Shown: piece by piece, positions 1 through 7,223 of the stretch
Layout: the number at the start of each line of letters is the position of its first letter
How positions within the stretch are numbered: the stretch's first letter is position 1
Origin: Anaerolineales bacterium
Lineage (GTDB): Bacteria > Chloroflexota > Anaerolineae > 4572-78 > J111
Length of the DNA stretch: 20,071 nucleotides
Assembly (NCBI GenBank): GCA_012032575.1
Contig: JAAUSP010000068.1
Span: 1-20,071, forward strand
Direction of reading: 5' to 3'
Translations under genes and position numbers: made by a program
Notes under the pieces: model-generated
Databases searched by the model: none
Told to the model about the DNA's origin: nothing
What the model saw: only the letters and a program-made list of their open reading frames with translations

Positions 1-1
1 G

Positions 2-175
2 GAAGGTGCTGCCGGGGCCGGCCAAAGCTCGTGGGGGCCGGCGGTCTATGGCCTGGCCGCCGGCGAATCGCAGGGCCAACACCTGGTCAGCCTGGCCGAG
101 AAACTTTTGGCCGGCCAGGGGTCGGTAGAGCTGGTTACGTTCGATAACCAGGGTGTTCGGGTTGAAAGCGCGTAG
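2..175 (+). CDS. mptG: beta-ribofuranosylaminobenzene 5'-phosphate (beta-RFAP) synthase, C-terminal end (partial)
   Basis: Open reading frame entering from the left edge and ending at TAG 173-175, 57 residues visible. It contains the segment GAGQSSWGPAVYGLAAG, which matches the glycine-rich GxGQSSWGP...Y block I recall from the C-terminal part of beta-RFAP synthases, a GHMP-kinase-fold family. The known family reaction joins p-hydroxybenzoate (or p-aminobenzoate) to phosphoribosyl pyrophosphate, the first committed step toward tetrahydromethanopterin. The gene is convergent with fmdC; the two stop codons are only 7 bases apart. The neighbouring formylmethanofuran dehydrogenase genes, which feed the same C1 carrier, support the call. 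The N-terminal part and start lie outside the window. Another GHMP-kinase-like protein is possible but less likely given the QSSWGP block. Confidence 0.7.
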   Translation, partial: EGAAGAGQSSWGPAVYGLAAGESQGQHLVSLAEKLLAGQGSVELVTFDNQGVRVESA

Positions 176-182
176 CGAATTT

Positions 183-1001
183 TCAGGCGGCAGGCTGGCA
201 GACCAGGATTTCTCCCTTGCCCAGGCCGGAGGTATCGCCACTGAAGCGTTGGTACAGGCTGCCGCAACTATGCTCAGGGATGGGCACGCCTAATTCCTGG
301 AGGTGTTTCAAATAAAGCCGCAGGAAGGTTGGCTCGTAGGTGCAGGCGTAGATAAAAGTCGGCAGGAGGGTGAGCGGCTCAAAGGCGACAATGGTGCCCC
401 TGGACATCCAGGCCCCGGCCCGCAGGCCGGCTTTGCCGAACAGAAAAATGCTGCCGCCTTTCATCTGCGAGCCGGCGAAGTCGCCCACGCGGCCCCGGAT
501 GCTAATGATCCCTCGCCGCATGCGCATGCCTATCTCGACCCCGGCGCTGCCGTCAATCAGAATTTCGCCGCCGTGCATGCCGATGTTGCTGCCGCGATAG
601 GCCGCGCCAACCTGCCCGCCGGCCTTCCCGTGAACACGGATCAGGCCGCCGGACATCTCCGCACCCAGCCAGTCCCCACCGTCGCCGTGAACGGTAATTG
701 TCCCGCCGGTCATATATGCGCCCAGGTGCATCCCCCCATTGCCGTGGATGATGATACTGCCGTGGGTCATGCCCCGGCCAATCCATTTGACCCGGCTTAA
801 ATCTCCGTGCAATTCCAGGCAGGCGCTTTTTTCGCCCTCCACTTCAAAGAAATCCCCCACGCTGCATTGCTGTTTGCCCAGAAAAACCGGCAGTTTCAGA
901 ATTTCAGCGCGAGTCAGGCTGTAAATAGTATCGGGCGAGAGCGACTCGGCTTCCAGCGGGGTTGACAACTCTTCCTTGAGGGTCAATGTGACGGCGTTCA
1001 T
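183..1001 (-). CDS. fmdC: formylmethanofuran dehydrogenase subunit C (FmdC/FwdC/FhcC family)
   Basis: 272 residues. The middle of the protein (about residues 75-205) is a run of glycine-rich beta-helix repeats of the form GxxxGxxMxxG (GAYMTGGTITVHG, GAEMSGGLIRVHG, GSQMKGGSIFLFG, GAWMSRGTI), the hallmark of FwdC and of the C-terminal domain of glutamate synthase. Family length is about 265-275, so it is full length. In archaea the subunit helps scaffold the FwdABCD core that reduces CO2 to formylmethanofuran, or runs the reverse. In methylotrophic bacteria it belongs to the formyltransferase/hydrolase complex. The ATG overlaps the fmdB stop (ATGA at 998-1001), so translation is coupled. A lone glutamate-synthase-like domain protein is excluded by the fmdB and fmdD neighbours. 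Confidence 0.92.
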   Translation of the reverse strand: MNAVTLTLKEELSTPLEAESLSPDTIYSLTRAEILKLPVFLGKQQCSVGDFFEVEGEKSACLELHGDLSRVKWIGRGMTHGSIIIHGNGGMHLGAYMTGGTITVHGDGGDWLGAEMSGGLIRVHGKAGGQVGAAYRGSNIGMHGGEILIDGSAGVEIGMRMRRGIISIRGRVGDFAGSQMKGGSIFLFGKAGLRAGAWMSRGTIVAFEPLTLLPTFIYACTYEPTFLRLYLKHLQELGVPIPEHSCGSLYQRFSGDTSGLGKGEILVCQPAA

Positions 1002-2368
1002 TTTGTCGCTACCTCACTCAGCGCGGCCTCGGCCAACCGAGGCCGGCCGGTCTTTCCATTCGCTGCTGTTCCATTTCCGTTGAAAATCCGGGCGGCTACC
1101 GCCGTTTGGATGCGCTGCATTACTTCCTCATCGGTTGGATAGGGCGATTTCAGCGCCGGGCGGAGTTCCAGGGGGACTTCGTCCATGCGGTAAACAGTGC
1201 CGGGGGCGCTAATACTGGTCACCGCGGTAGTGATATGGACCCGGGCCAGGCGGCTGGTGTGCGAAACTTTCGGATCAAGCACAATCGTGGGCACTCTGGC
1301 CAGATGGTCAATGGCCGGCCCCGGCATCGTCGCGCCGGGGTCAGCGCCCAATACGAGGACGGCATCCACGTCGCCTCGTGTCAGCACGTCAACGGTGGTA
1401 AATTCACCGGGATTAAAGCGGGGATAGCCCCGGCTGAAGTCAATGCCAAAGGGATAGCCGGTGACCCAGCCGGTGACCGCGTCGGCTCCGGTCACATTGC
1501 CGTGCCCGCGCAGCGGCATGGCGATGAAATGGGTGTAGGCATTCATCTCTGCCCCCAGGGTCAGGATAGCCGACGAATTCATGTGTTTGCCACGGGTCAT
1601 CGTCAGCCCCATGCCGAAGAACATCGCCCCATAACGGGCGTTTTTCATCCGGTCCGACAAGTCCTGGAGCTGCTCCAGGGTCAGGCCCGTCTCTTCCACC
1701 CGTTCCCGGTCAACGCGATGGCCTTTAATCAAAGCGCGCAAGGCCGTCAGCGCCTCAAAATCCTTGCTCGGACGGATTTGCAAAAAGATATCGGCGGCGC
1801 GGACGCTGGGGGTGCGGCGGATGTCAACCAGAACCATCGTCCGGTCTTTGCGCCCGTTCGGCGTGTACATTCCCTTCGGGGTTAATGAATAGCGGGTGAA
1901 GTGCCGGGGGTGGCACTCAGCGGGATTGGCCCCCCAAAAAATGATGAGGTCGGCCCGATTTTTTATTTCGCCAAGCGTGGCGACGGATTTACCTCCCAAC
2001 TGGGCGGCTATTTCAGTTGGGCCGTGTCAGAGGGAGGAGTGGCTGTCTATGATCCCGCCCAGCCGTTCCGCCAACAGCACCGCCTCGCGCTGGGTTTCGC
2101 AGGTGACATTGCTGAGGCCATAGATCAGTGGGTGATTAGCCCGGACCAGAAAATCGGCGGCAGCTTCCACGGCGGCTTCCAGGGTGGCCGGCTGCCCATC
2201 AATCAACGCTGCTGGATAGAGGGCTTCGGCGGTGTGGTTGATAAAATAGGACTCACCCAGGCTGCAAGCCCGTTTGGCCTTGACAATCCGATCTCCCTCG
2301 GTGTGCAGTTCGATATCGTCGCAGACGCAGCCGCAAAATGTACATATCGCATTGCTGACGATAGCCAT
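998..2368 (-). CDS. fmdB: formylmethanofuran dehydrogenase subunit B, predicted selenoprotein (in-frame TGA = Sec114)
   Basis: Predicted catalytic molybdopterin (Mo or W) subunit, 456 residues if TGA 2029-2027 is read as selenocysteine. The N-terminus has the [4Fe-4S] motif ICTFCGCVCDD (C9, C12, C16) with C35 in KRACSLG. The same frame runs through the TGA: ...DSHSSL-U-HGPTEIAAQLGGKSVATLGE. In FwdB and formate dehydrogenases the metal-binding Cys or Sec sits in just this (C/U)HGP setting. The rest of the family follows: FWGANPAECHPRH, GMGLTMTRGKHMN, LVLGADPGATMP. GGAGG lies 8 bases before the ATG. A perfect hairpin follows the TGA. The bacterial FhcB of methylotrophs is reported to lack both the cluster cysteines and the catalytic Cys, so this protein looks redox-competent. 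The alternative is a nonsense mutation or two split ORFs. Confidence 0.88.
1995..2021 (-). promoter_or_regulatory. putative bacterial SECIS hairpin in fmdB
   Basis: On the coding (minus) strand, beginning 5 bases after the TGA, CCCAACTG (2021-2014) pairs perfectly with CAGTTGGG (2002-1995) around an 11-base loop, AAATAGCCGCC. Bacterial SECIS elements are stem-loops inside the coding region directly downstream of UGA, where SelB binds to direct selenocysteine insertion. Position and stem strength fit. The loop sequence is not E. coli-like: the usual apical G in the first two loop bases is only obtained if the closing G-C pair opens. The bases right after TGA (CACGGCCCA) resemble what I recall of the E. 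coli fdhF readthrough site. Confidence 0.72.
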
Positions 2369-2435
2369 TACTCAATCCTCCTTGATTAGTTGACCGATCT
2401 CAGCGAGCGCCCCCACGGGGCGGAGTTTTGAAGGC

Positions 2436-2606
2436 TCACCCCAACACCCCGCCGCGCCAACTGCCGCGAATGCGATGCGGCAGCCACAGATCATCTCCCA
2501 CCGGCTCCCAGGCCAAAACCTCATCTTCTTGAGGCAGAGGGTCTGGCTCTCGGCGGGCCGGTTTGGGTTGGTCAGCCTTGGATTTTGAAGCTGCTGGTGT
2601 TTCCAT
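2436..2606 (-). CDS. small hypothetical protein (56 aa) between fmdD and fmdB
   Basis: ATG 2606 to TGA 2436, 56 residues, not recognised. AGGAG (2620-2616) lies 9 bases before the ATG. The N-terminal half is charged and proline-rich (KADQPKPARREPDPLPQEDE). The C-terminal half is tryptophan-rich (VLAWEPVGDDLWLPHRIRGSW). No cysteines, no membrane segment and no signal peptide are visible. It lies 67 bases upstream of fmdB in the same orientation and directly downstream of a palindromic repeat. It could be a small accessory protein of the complex, a remnant of a longer gene cut by the repeat insertion, or a chance ORF. Confidence 0.45.
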   Translation of the reverse strand: METPAASKSKADQPKPARREPDPLPQEDEVLAWEPVGDDLWLPHRIRGSWRGGVLG

Positions 2607-2635
2607 AGCGACTTACTCCTCATAGATCAATGTCA

Positions 2636-2772
2636 TTAAGTTAAGCAGCATCCTGAGTAGGTGAGCGAAGCGAACCGTATCGAAGGGTGCGCGCCGTCAG
2701 GAACTTTTGCCTACTCGCACCCTTCGATACGCGCTCCACTGTGTTTCGCGCTACTCAGGATGCTTAACTTAA
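2636..2772. repeat. long imperfect palindromic intergenic repeat (MITE/REP-like)
   Basis: Outer arms TTAAGTTAAGCA...TCCTGAGTAG (2636-2660) and CTACTCAGGATGCTTAACTTAA (2751-2772) are inverted copies with a 3-base indel. Inner arms CGTATCGAAGGGTGCG (2676-2691) and CGCACCCTTCGATACG (2716-2731) are perfect inverted copies. CGTATCGAAGGGTG/CTGAGTAG-type elements recur in intergenic regions of many bacterial genomes, to my recollection including Chloroflexota. No ORF inside. It would form a large cruciform or RNA hairpin within the fmd transcript. Confidence 0.8.
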
Positions 2773-2787
2773 CGTGAATAACTGCAT

Positions 2788-2861
2788 GTCACTGCGAGTC
2801 GCAGGCGAAGCAGTCTCCCCCCGACGCGGGGGATTGCTTCGGCCTATGGCCTCGCAATGAC
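2788..2861. repeat. second palindromic repeat, GTCATTGCGAG/GAAGCAATC type
   Basis: Left arm GTCACTGCGAG (2788-2798) with GAAGCAGTCTCCCC (2807-2820). Right arm GGGGATTGCTTC (about 2829-2840) with CTCGCAATGAC (2851-2861). This resembles the widespread bacterial intergenic element with consensus GTCATTGCGAG...GAAGCAATC. Its right arm supplies the last five codons and stop of fmdD (VIARP, TAG 2846-2844), so it seems to have inserted at or into the 3' end of that gene. Confidence 0.75.
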
Positions 2862-3214
2862 GTTTTCATCCACTCCGGCGGGCGGGTTCGCCACCGGCTC
2901 AATCTCGACCTCCCAGCCTTTTTGGATGGGCATGCCAGTGCCTTCGGTCTCTCCGCCCATCATGCGTGAGGTGGGCGGTCCATAGGGCACAAAAACGATC
3001 CCCGGCGGAATATCACCCGAGGCGCATTGAAAGATCGCTTCCCCCCATTCGGTGCGCACCGGACAGACATACCCGGAGAAACCCCTAACTCAGCCAAATC
3101 CTGTGGATTCATCTGCAAGGTGCTCACCATCGTCCGGTACTCGTCTGTATCTTTGCCGATGTTGATATGCTGGCCCTGTTTGGTCGTCCGCCCGGCGATA
3201 AATGTGTAATGCAT
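2844..3214 (-). pseudogene. fmdD: formylmethanofuran dehydrogenase subunit D (FmdD/FwdD), one-base frameshift
   Basis: Two overlapping frames together make one FwdD-like molybdopterin-dinucleotide-binding domain of about 123 residues, the usual family size. Frame one (3214 to about 3060) gives INIGKDTDEYRTMVSTLQM and DLAELGVSPGMSVR. Frame two (to 2844) gives VRTEWGEAIFQCASGDIPPG, FVPYGPPTS and GGTETEGTGMP-like GETEGTGMP. They join at CCGGTGCGC (minus strand, about 3061-3053), where one missing G would restore SVR-VRTEWGE. The start ATG 3214 has GAGGG about 8 bases upstream and a good promoter. In Fwd complexes this domain completes the cofactor pocket with subunit B. Either an indel error in the assembly or a real lesion. 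The C-terminal residues come from a repeat. Confidence 0.82.
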
Positions 3215-3243
3215 ACTACTGCCCTCTTATGCATTTTGGTCTC

Positions 3244-3272
3244 ATTATAATACAAATCGTTATGCTGGTAAA
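3244..3272 (-). promoter_or_regulatory. sigma70-like promoter of the fmd cluster
   Basis: On the minus strand TTTACC (3272-3267), a 17-base spacer and a perfect TATAAT (3249-3244). The predicted transcript starts about 20-25 bases before the fmdD ATG. A bacterial-type promoter here argues against an archaeal host. Confidence 0.6.
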
Positions 3273-3360
3273 GTATAACGCTTTATGAAAGATTTGGCAA
3301 GATTTTAAAAATGATGGGCGGGTAGATGAAAATCGAAAAACCTTCTTTACTTAAAGCTTA

Positions 3361-3390
3361 CTGACTAGCACACCTTCAAAATGATAAAAT
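3361..3390 (+). promoter_or_regulatory. possible promoter of the chemoreceptor gene
   Basis: CTGACT (3361-3366), an 18-base spacer and TAAAAT (3385-3390), 42 bases before the chosen ATG. The fit is moderate. The rest of 3273-3420 is AT-rich intergenic sequence with nothing else I can name. Confidence 0.35.
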
Positions 3391-3432
3391 TTGCTCAATT
3401 GCCCTAAAGCTTTACATATTGGAGGTCTTGCA

Positions 3433-5061
3433 ATGGATACTGGGACAGACAAAGCGTACAAATGGAACCTACGTGACTGGCTTGCTCAACTTTGGGTAAG
3501 ACTGACGGGGATAATGCTAGGAGTTATGCTCTTGCCCATTGTCGCCGGTTTTGGGTGGGATTACTGGCTAGGCCCAGAATTTCTGGGCGAAACTGGCGCG
3601 GCTACGTGGCAGGTGAGTTTGTTCGTCAGGTTGCTAATCGGTGGGCTGGGATTAATTTTCGGTATCCGGGAGGTCCGGCAGCTTGGCCAGCGTATCGCTT
3701 GCTTGGGGCAGGCGGCGGATGCTTTTGCCAATCAAGGCGCATTGAGCCAGAAAATACCCGATTATGGCCGGGATGAGATTGCCTGGGTGAGTTATTCTTT
3801 CAACCAGATGATGAAGCGCCTGCAAAAGATCATTGATGTGGCCGAGCAGGCCGCTACCGGTGATCTGACCGGCCAAATTTCCGTCAAGTCAAGCGACGAC
3901 CATCTGGCCTTATCGCTCAATATGATGATTACCAACCTGCGCCAGTTGGTTGACCAGGTAACAGAAAACGCCGAGAGCGTTGGTACTGCTGCCAGCCAAC
4001 TCTCGACCGCCGCCGACCAGGTGAGCCAGGCCACGGCTCAAATCGCCGCTACCATCCAACAGGTGGCCCAGGGCAATGCGCAGCAAACCGAAAGTCTTAG
4101 CCAGGCCAGTGGCCTTGTTGAGCGGGTGGTGCGGATGATTGACAGTGTCGCCACCGGTGCTCAGGAACAAGCCGCTGCCGTAACCCATGTGGCCCAATTG
4201 ACCGGACAGATCAGCACTGCCATTCGTCAAGTTGCCGATAACGCCCAGGCTGGGGTTAAGGGAGCCGCCCAGGCTGAACAAGCTGCCCGCTATGGGGTTG
4301 AGACTGTCGAGGAAACGATCAAAGGGATCGCCACCATCAAATCCAGTGTCGGTCTGTCGGCGGCGAGGGTCCGGGAAATGGGCCAACACTCCAACCAGAT
4401 TGGGATCATTATCGAAACCATTGACGATATTGCCTCGCAGACCAATTTGTTGGCGCTCAACGCTGCTATCGAGGCCGCTCGTGCTGGCGAACATGGCAAA
4501 GGCTTTGCTGTTGTGGCTGATGAAGTGCGTAAACTGGCCGAAAAATCAGCCACCGCCACCAAAGAGATTGCTAATTTGATCGGGGGAATTCAACAGACCA
4601 TGACTGAAGCCGTGACCGTCATGCAACAGGGCGCAGCCGAGGTAGAAAATGGAACTACTCAAGCCAATGCCGCCGGAAAAGCCCTGATTAATATTCTGAC
4701 TGCCGCCAAAGGGGTTAACTTTCAGGTTGACCAAATTCTGACCGCTGCCGAGCAGATGAGCGCCTCGGTTAACAAATTGGGTGATTCAATGGATGCAGTT
4801 TCGGCGGTGGTCGAAGAAAACACCGCCGCCACTACAGATATGGCCGCTGGGTCGGGCGAGGTGACTCTGGTAATGGCAACTATTGCCAGTGTCAGCGAAG
4901 AAAACAGCGCTGCCGCCCAAGAGGTCAGCGCCTCGGCTGAGGAGATGAACGCCCTGGTGGAAAATGTCAGAGCTTCGGCCCAATCATTGACAGAGATGGC
5001 CCAAAAACTGCAACAGGTTGTGGCCCAATTCAAACTAACCAAAGACACGCTGGAGAATTAG
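3433..5061 (+). CDS. methyl-accepting chemotaxis protein with tandem HAMP and no sensor domain
   Basis: 542 residues from ATG 3433, chosen because GGAGG (3421-3425) is 7 bases upstream; an upstream in-frame TTG at 3391 has no such site. Transmembrane segments lie at about residues 21-41 and 60-78, with only some 20 residues between them. Two HAMP-like segments follow (about 78-132 and 133-176; [11 protein letters not shown] in the second). A long methyl-accepting coiled coil carries the conserved signalling tip ([20 protein letters not shown], then [18 protein letters not shown], about 327-375). The family relays signals to CheA/CheW at the membrane. With almost no extracytoplasmic loop it probably senses membrane state, energy or a cytoplasmic cue. 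No che genes are adjacent. Confidence 0.93.
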   Translation: MDTGTDKAYKWNLRDWLAQLWVRLTGIMLGVMLLPIVAGFGWDYWLGPEFLGETGAATWQVSLFVRLLIGGLGLIFGIREVRQLGQRIACLGQAADAFANQGALSQKIPDYGRDEIAWVSYSFNQMMKRLQKIIDVAEQAATGDLTGQISVKSSDDHLALSLNMMITNLRQLVDQVTENAESVGTAASQLSTAADQVSQATAQIAATIQQVAQGNAQQTESLSQASGLVERVVRMIDSVATGAQEQAAAVTHVAQLTGQISTAIRQVADNAQAGVKGAAQAEQAARYGVETVEETIKGIATIKSSVGLSAARVREMGQHSNQIGIIIETIDDIASQTNLLALNAAIEAARAGEHGKGFAVVADEVRKLAEKSATATKEIANLIGGIQQTMTEAVTVMQQGAAEVENGTTQANAAGKALINILTAAKGVNFQVDQILTAAEQMSASVNKLGDSMDAVSAVVEENTAATTDMAAGSGEVTLVMATIASVSEENSAAAQEVSASAEEMNALVENVRASAQSLTEMAQKLQQVVAQFKLTKDTLEN

Positions 5062-5221
5062 CCCCGGCAATACTTCTGCTGTTCTGATCCGGTAAGTCGT
5101 TGCGCATCCACCTCGTCATTGACGTATTTCCTTTTCTTCGGTCTTTACTCCGGCCCGGTATCGTTTTTCCATCCAGGCAATCGCTTTGCCATCGAGATAT
5201 TTCTGCCACACTTTGCCCTGC

Positions 5222-6223
<1,002 letters not shown>

Positions 6224-6271
6224 TTAGCTCCTGTCGTTGAGTTATAGAAAGTTCTAAAGACCGGTCCCCGG

Positions 6272-6505
6272 CTAGACCAAATCAATCCGATCCGGTCTGA
6301 TCAGCACGCGGGTTCCGCCATGTGAGAAAACCGGTTCCGGGTCGTTACTGAAGCGATAAAATCCGACGGCGTAATCGCCGATGGTTCCAGCCAGCCGTTT
6401 CAAACCAGCCCAAACGGAATTTTCACTCTTTTGATGGGCATTCGTTTGCTCGTAAATTTGATCGGTGCAAAACGTGTCAGTTGAGCAAATACTTTTAGTC
6501 GTCAT
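6272..6505 (-). CDS. small hypothetical protein (77 aa)
   Basis: ATG 6505, GGAGG 12 bases upstream (a long spacing). Not recognised. The N-terminal third is polar with two cysteines (SICSTDTFCTDQ). The rest (RLAGTIGDYAVGFYRFSNDP, then GGTRVLIRPDRIDLV) has a plausible beta-strand composition. No signal peptide or membrane segment. It lies between the merR-type gene and the aldo/keto reductase gene on the same strand, so it may belong to that transcription unit. A chance ORF cannot be excluded. Confidence 0.42.
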   Translation of the reverse strand: MTTKSICSTDTFCTDQIYEQTNAHQKSENSVWAGLKRLAGTIGDYAVGFYRFSNDPEPVFSHGGTRVLIRPDRIDLV

Positions 6506-6525
6506 TGTTGGTAAAAACCTCCAAA

Positions 6526-6541
6526 GAATTCAATTGAATTC
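6526..6541. promoter_or_regulatory. perfect 16-bp palindrome upstream of the 77-aa ORF
   Basis: GAATTCAATTGAATTC is identical on both strands. It lies 20 bases before the 77-aa ORF start, just upstream of its ribosome-binding site, where an operator for a dimeric regulator could sit. It differs from the GAGTCGACTC dyad in the merR promoter. Function unknown. Confidence 0.4.
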
Positions 6542-6605
6542 AAAACCTGTTACTCAGTTTAACCGGGAGGCGTCTTTGACTCGTTACGAAAAGCGTTACC
6601 CTTTT

Positions 6606-6992
6606 TTAATTTTCTATCTGAATGATTTCTTTCTCTGTTTTCAAAATAGCGTGGTCATACATGTTGATTTTGTAGTCCAACAGGTCCAGGGTTTTTTGCA
6701 TTTCTGCGATTCTGGCTGCCAGCAGTTTTCGCTGCTCTTTCAAGATTGCTTTTCTGGCATCAATGGTCTGGTCGCCTTGCTCGCTCAGTTTGAAATACTC
6801 AAGCAGCACTTCGATGGGCAGCCCTGCGCTCCGCATACACTTAACAAATTCAACCCGCCTCAGATCAACTTCGCTGTAATCTCTGATACCGCTGCCATTT
6901 CGATTGACCGGCGGGATCAACCCAATCCGTTCGTAGTAGCGCAGCGTATCGGACGAAATACCCGATTGTTCACTGACTTCCATGATCTTCAT
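6606..6992 (-). CDS. MerR-family transcriptional regulator
   Basis: 128 residues. The N-terminal winged helix-turn-helix is typical (MKIMEVSEQSGISSDTLRYY, then ERIGLIPPVNRN). Then comes DYSEVDLRRVEFVKCMRSAG and a long dimerisation coiled coil (EQRKLLAARIAEMQKTLDLL). There is no metal-binding cysteine tail; the only cysteine is C58 in VKCMRSAG, in the segment where AdhR/NmlR-type members carry a sensing cysteine. GGAGG precedes the ATG. Probable role: aldehyde- or electrophile-responsive activator of itself and of the aldo/keto reductase downstream. Effector not established. Confidence 0.92.
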   Translation of the reverse strand: MKIMEVSEQSGISSDTLRYYERIGLIPPVNRNGSGIRDYSEVDLRRVEFVKCMRSAGLPIEVLLEYFKLSEQGDQTIDARKAILKEQRKLLAARIAEMQKTLDLLDYKINMYDHAILKTEKEIIQIEN

Positions 6993-7010
6993 AATTTCAC
7001 CTCCAAAGAC

Positions 7011-7041
7011 AGTATACCACCTGGAGTCGACTCTAAGTCAA
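7011..7041 (-). promoter_or_regulatory. MerR-type promoter with 19-bp spacer and operator dyad
   Basis: On the minus strand TTGACT (7041-7036), a 19-base spacer and TATACT (7016-7011). The spacer contains the perfect dyad GAGTCGACTC (7033-7024) inside the longer imperfect dyad ACTTAGAGTCGACTCCAGGT. A 19-20 base spacer with a centred dyad is the signature of MerR-family promoters, where the regulator untwists DNA to align -35 and -10. The layout indicates autoregulation of the gene starting at 6992. Confidence 0.82.
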
Positions 7042-7121
7042 GTGTTTTTTCAAAGAAATACAGGGGAAATCTTTATAAAAAGTATTTTTGTGGGGACTAT
7101 TTGGGAAGTACAGGAAAATTC

Positions 7122-7192
7122 TAACCACAGATTTCACAGATTACACACATTTTTAAATTCTTAATCTGAGAAATCTGTGTAATCTGTGGTTT
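7122..7192. repeat. inverted repeat of the AACCACAGATT/CACAGATTACACA type
   Basis: Left arm AACCACAGATTTCACAGATT (from 7123) continues to ACACA at about 7148. Its inverse, AAATCTGTGTAATCTGTGG, closes the element (7171-7189). The arms are themselves built of short CACAGATT direct units. Similar elements recur in intergenic regions of several environmental phyla. It sits downstream of the GH2 gene stop and may end its transcript, although no T-run follows. Confidence 0.65.
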
Positions 7193-7223
7193 ATTCCCTG
7201 TTTGCCGAAGGTGGCTTGTCCAG

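Noticed and set aside
303..800. Long + strand ORFs opposite fmdC and fmdB (303-800, 1106-1885, 1901-2389)
   Set aside because: Antisense shadows of GC-rich coding sequence, with histidine-, alanine- and proline-heavy composition and no family motifs.
998..1999. fmdB as a separate short gene starting at TTG 1999, with 2027-2368 as another gene
   Set aside because: Both halves are in one frame, the gap between them encodes conserved HGPTEIAAQ, there is no ribosome-binding site for the TTG, and together they give normal family length.
998..2368. fmdB as a formate dehydrogenase alpha subunit
   Set aside because: The U-HGP motif is shared, but the length (456 aa), the fused-in neighbours fmdC and fmdD, and the separate FwdD-type cofactor domain fit formylmethanofuran dehydrogenase.
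2636..2861. CRISPR array or complete insertion sequence in the fmd intergenic region
   Set aside because: Only inverted, not regularly spaced direct repeats, and no transposase ORF.
998..3214. Archaeal origin of the whole contig
   Set aside because: Perfect sigma70-type boxes, LacI and MerR regulators, and a SECIS-like stem inside the coding region all point to a bacterium.
6465..7124. 219-codon + strand ORF opposite the merR-type gene
   Set aside because: Antisense to a clear MerR protein and its promoter; phenylalanine-rich with no motifs.
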